Positions 63,301 through 64,000 of a DNA stretch of 64,000 bases are shown one piece after another; within the stretch, counting starts at the first letter, position 1; the number at the start of each line of letters is the position of its first letter. Source of the stretch: Sodiomyces alkalinus F11. Lineage: Eukaryota > Ascomycota > Sordariomycetes > Glomerellales > Plectosphaerellaceae. Under the pieces are notes generated by a model. That model was not told where the DNA came from. It saw nothing but the letters and a program-made list of their open reading frames with translations, and did no database searches. Position numbers and translations under genes: made by a program. The stretch spans positions 2,119,048 through 2,183,047 of the forward strand of contig NW_021167083.1 in assembly GCF_003711515.1 (NCBI RefSeq), in the 5' to 3' direction.

Positions 63301-64000
63301 TACCTATAGGTTTAGAAAGCTAAGCTTATAGGTAGCGGCCGGTTCTAGATTTACTCCGATTATAAAACGCTTAAATACTTTATGACTAAAAGGGCCTTAA
63401 CTAAGTGCTAAAGTCGATAAGTAGCTAAACTCGCTTAGTATAAATTTATATTAGAGTATAAGCGAGGGGCTGATAGTATTATAGCCGATACGCTTTTACG
63501 TTAAAAGCAGGATATATCTAAGGATTCTTCTACTATCTAAGAGTAGGGGAGGTATATCTAGATAATCCCTAATATAGCTATCTCCCCCCGGGTATACCTA
63601 GTAAGGGTAGTATTACTTGAGCTAATTATAGTCTTTGAAGTAGACCCTAACCTATAGCGATTATAGAATAAAGCTAAGGCTATTAATAAGCGTTATTAAG
63701 GTGCCCTTACCGTAGTAGTAGCGGGAGAATAGAGTTTTCCCCCTAAGCTAAAGCTTAAAATATAGATCGTCGAGTATAGAATCGACTAAGGACGGCTAAT
63801 ATTTTATAACCGCCTATAAGTATTAGGGGACAGCGAAGATAGCGCTAGCTACCCGCTATAAGGCTATCTTATATAAGCGATCTATGACTTAGTAGTTAGC
63901 GGACACTTAGGCAGGGATAATACTATTACCCTAATCGCCCGCTAATTCTTCTAGCCGGATATAAATTAAGATATTAAAATATTTATACAGAACTATAATA
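60400..64000 (+). pseudogene. Gypsy copy 2 gag-pol, decayed, partial
   Basis: Gag from about 60660 to 61560, with an acidic end. Protease box INAFIDIGYNYN near 61589-61625, where the DSG-type triad is altered. Reverse transcriptase: PLYRLSADYKVYL near 62175-62215, LFIRKLGGGLRFYYNYYALN near 62368-62427, the catalytic box YINNILIYLDG at 62701-62733 (YVDD-type, both Asp now Asn) and INPKNYEFSIKTVKYLGFIV near 62803-62862. RNase H: YSRRLNSAKYNYSIYDKEIL near 63225-63285. Integrase zinc region: VSGHLGRDNTITLIARQFF near 63895-63950. TAG/TAA stops occur throughout. Confidence 0.85.

Larger units (their letters stand above)
60119..64000 (+). mobile_element. Ty3/gypsy retrotransposon copy 2, cut by the window end
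   Basis: 5' LTR at 60119 (TATTACGGGC, from TGTTACGGGC), then gag, protease, reverse transcriptase, RNase H and the start of integrase. Colinear with the copy at 6263-17768 on the opposite strand. It continues past the right edge. Confidence 0.88.

Overview
The window looks like a repeat-rich chromosomal region of a filamentous ascomycete (Pezizomycotina). Protein resemblance, judged from memory, leans towards Eurotiales-like fungi, but I could not test that. Three things support the fungal call. The genes have 50-150 nt introns with GT-AG ends and a CTAAC-type branch site close to the acceptor. The transposon families are typical of such fungi: Tad1-like LINEs, Ty1/copia, Ty3/gypsy, Fot1/pogo and Helitron. 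Most of the DNA also carries the mark of repeat-induced point mutation (RIP): CA and TG dinucleotides are scarce, TA is abundant and CG is kept, so former CAG/TGG codons now read TAG and nearly every transposon reading frame is full of stops.

Layout, left to right. 1-4130 is a Helitron Rep/helicase remnant, followed by a G-rich stretch with a decayed minus-strand reading frame (4560-5650). 6013-6262 is an LTR-like repeat seen again at 37771-38021. 6263-19516 is a three-level nest on the minus strand. A full copia element (family A, 6775-13517, with a clean 5-bp target duplication CTTTA) sits in the integrase of a gypsy element (6263-17768), which itself sits in an older copia A copy (17769-19516). 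A second copia A LTR lies head to head with the last one (19518-19803). 20008-22010 is a Fot1/pogo transposon with long terminal inverted repeats and TA flanks.

22013-27204 is the first gene island, with ordinary base composition: a six-exon poly(A) polymerase gene (22365-24549, +) and a convergent misato/DML1-type gene (26965-25255, -). From 27205 transposons return: copia A (with two small insertions), a copia B fragment (29423-33175), a Tad1-like LINE (33176-37690), an imperfect tandem-repeat/poly-C zone (38180-39060), and an unclassified decayed gene (39120-42190) split by a fresh-looking 839-bp TIR element (40093-40931).

42527-45079 is the second island: a 37-nt poly-C tract and a three-finger C2H2 protein gene (43184-44853, +). 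45080-60118 holds a solo LTR, a near-complete copia C element (45354-51901) carrying its own 0.94-kb TIR insertion, and three LINE pieces in both orientations. 60119-64000 is the 5' part of a second gypsy copy, opposite in orientation to the first and cut by the window end.

The three host-type genes do not form a pathway: one acts in mRNA 3'-end polyadenylation, one in mitochondrial inheritance, and one is a putative DNA-binding protein. Because they escaped RIP, each probably lacked a close second copy when RIP acted. I see no rRNA, tRNA, CRISPR or telomeric repeat. Nothing in the window clearly amounts to a new multi-gene system; the best candidates for something undescribed are the unclassified gene at 39120-42190 and the small TIR elements.
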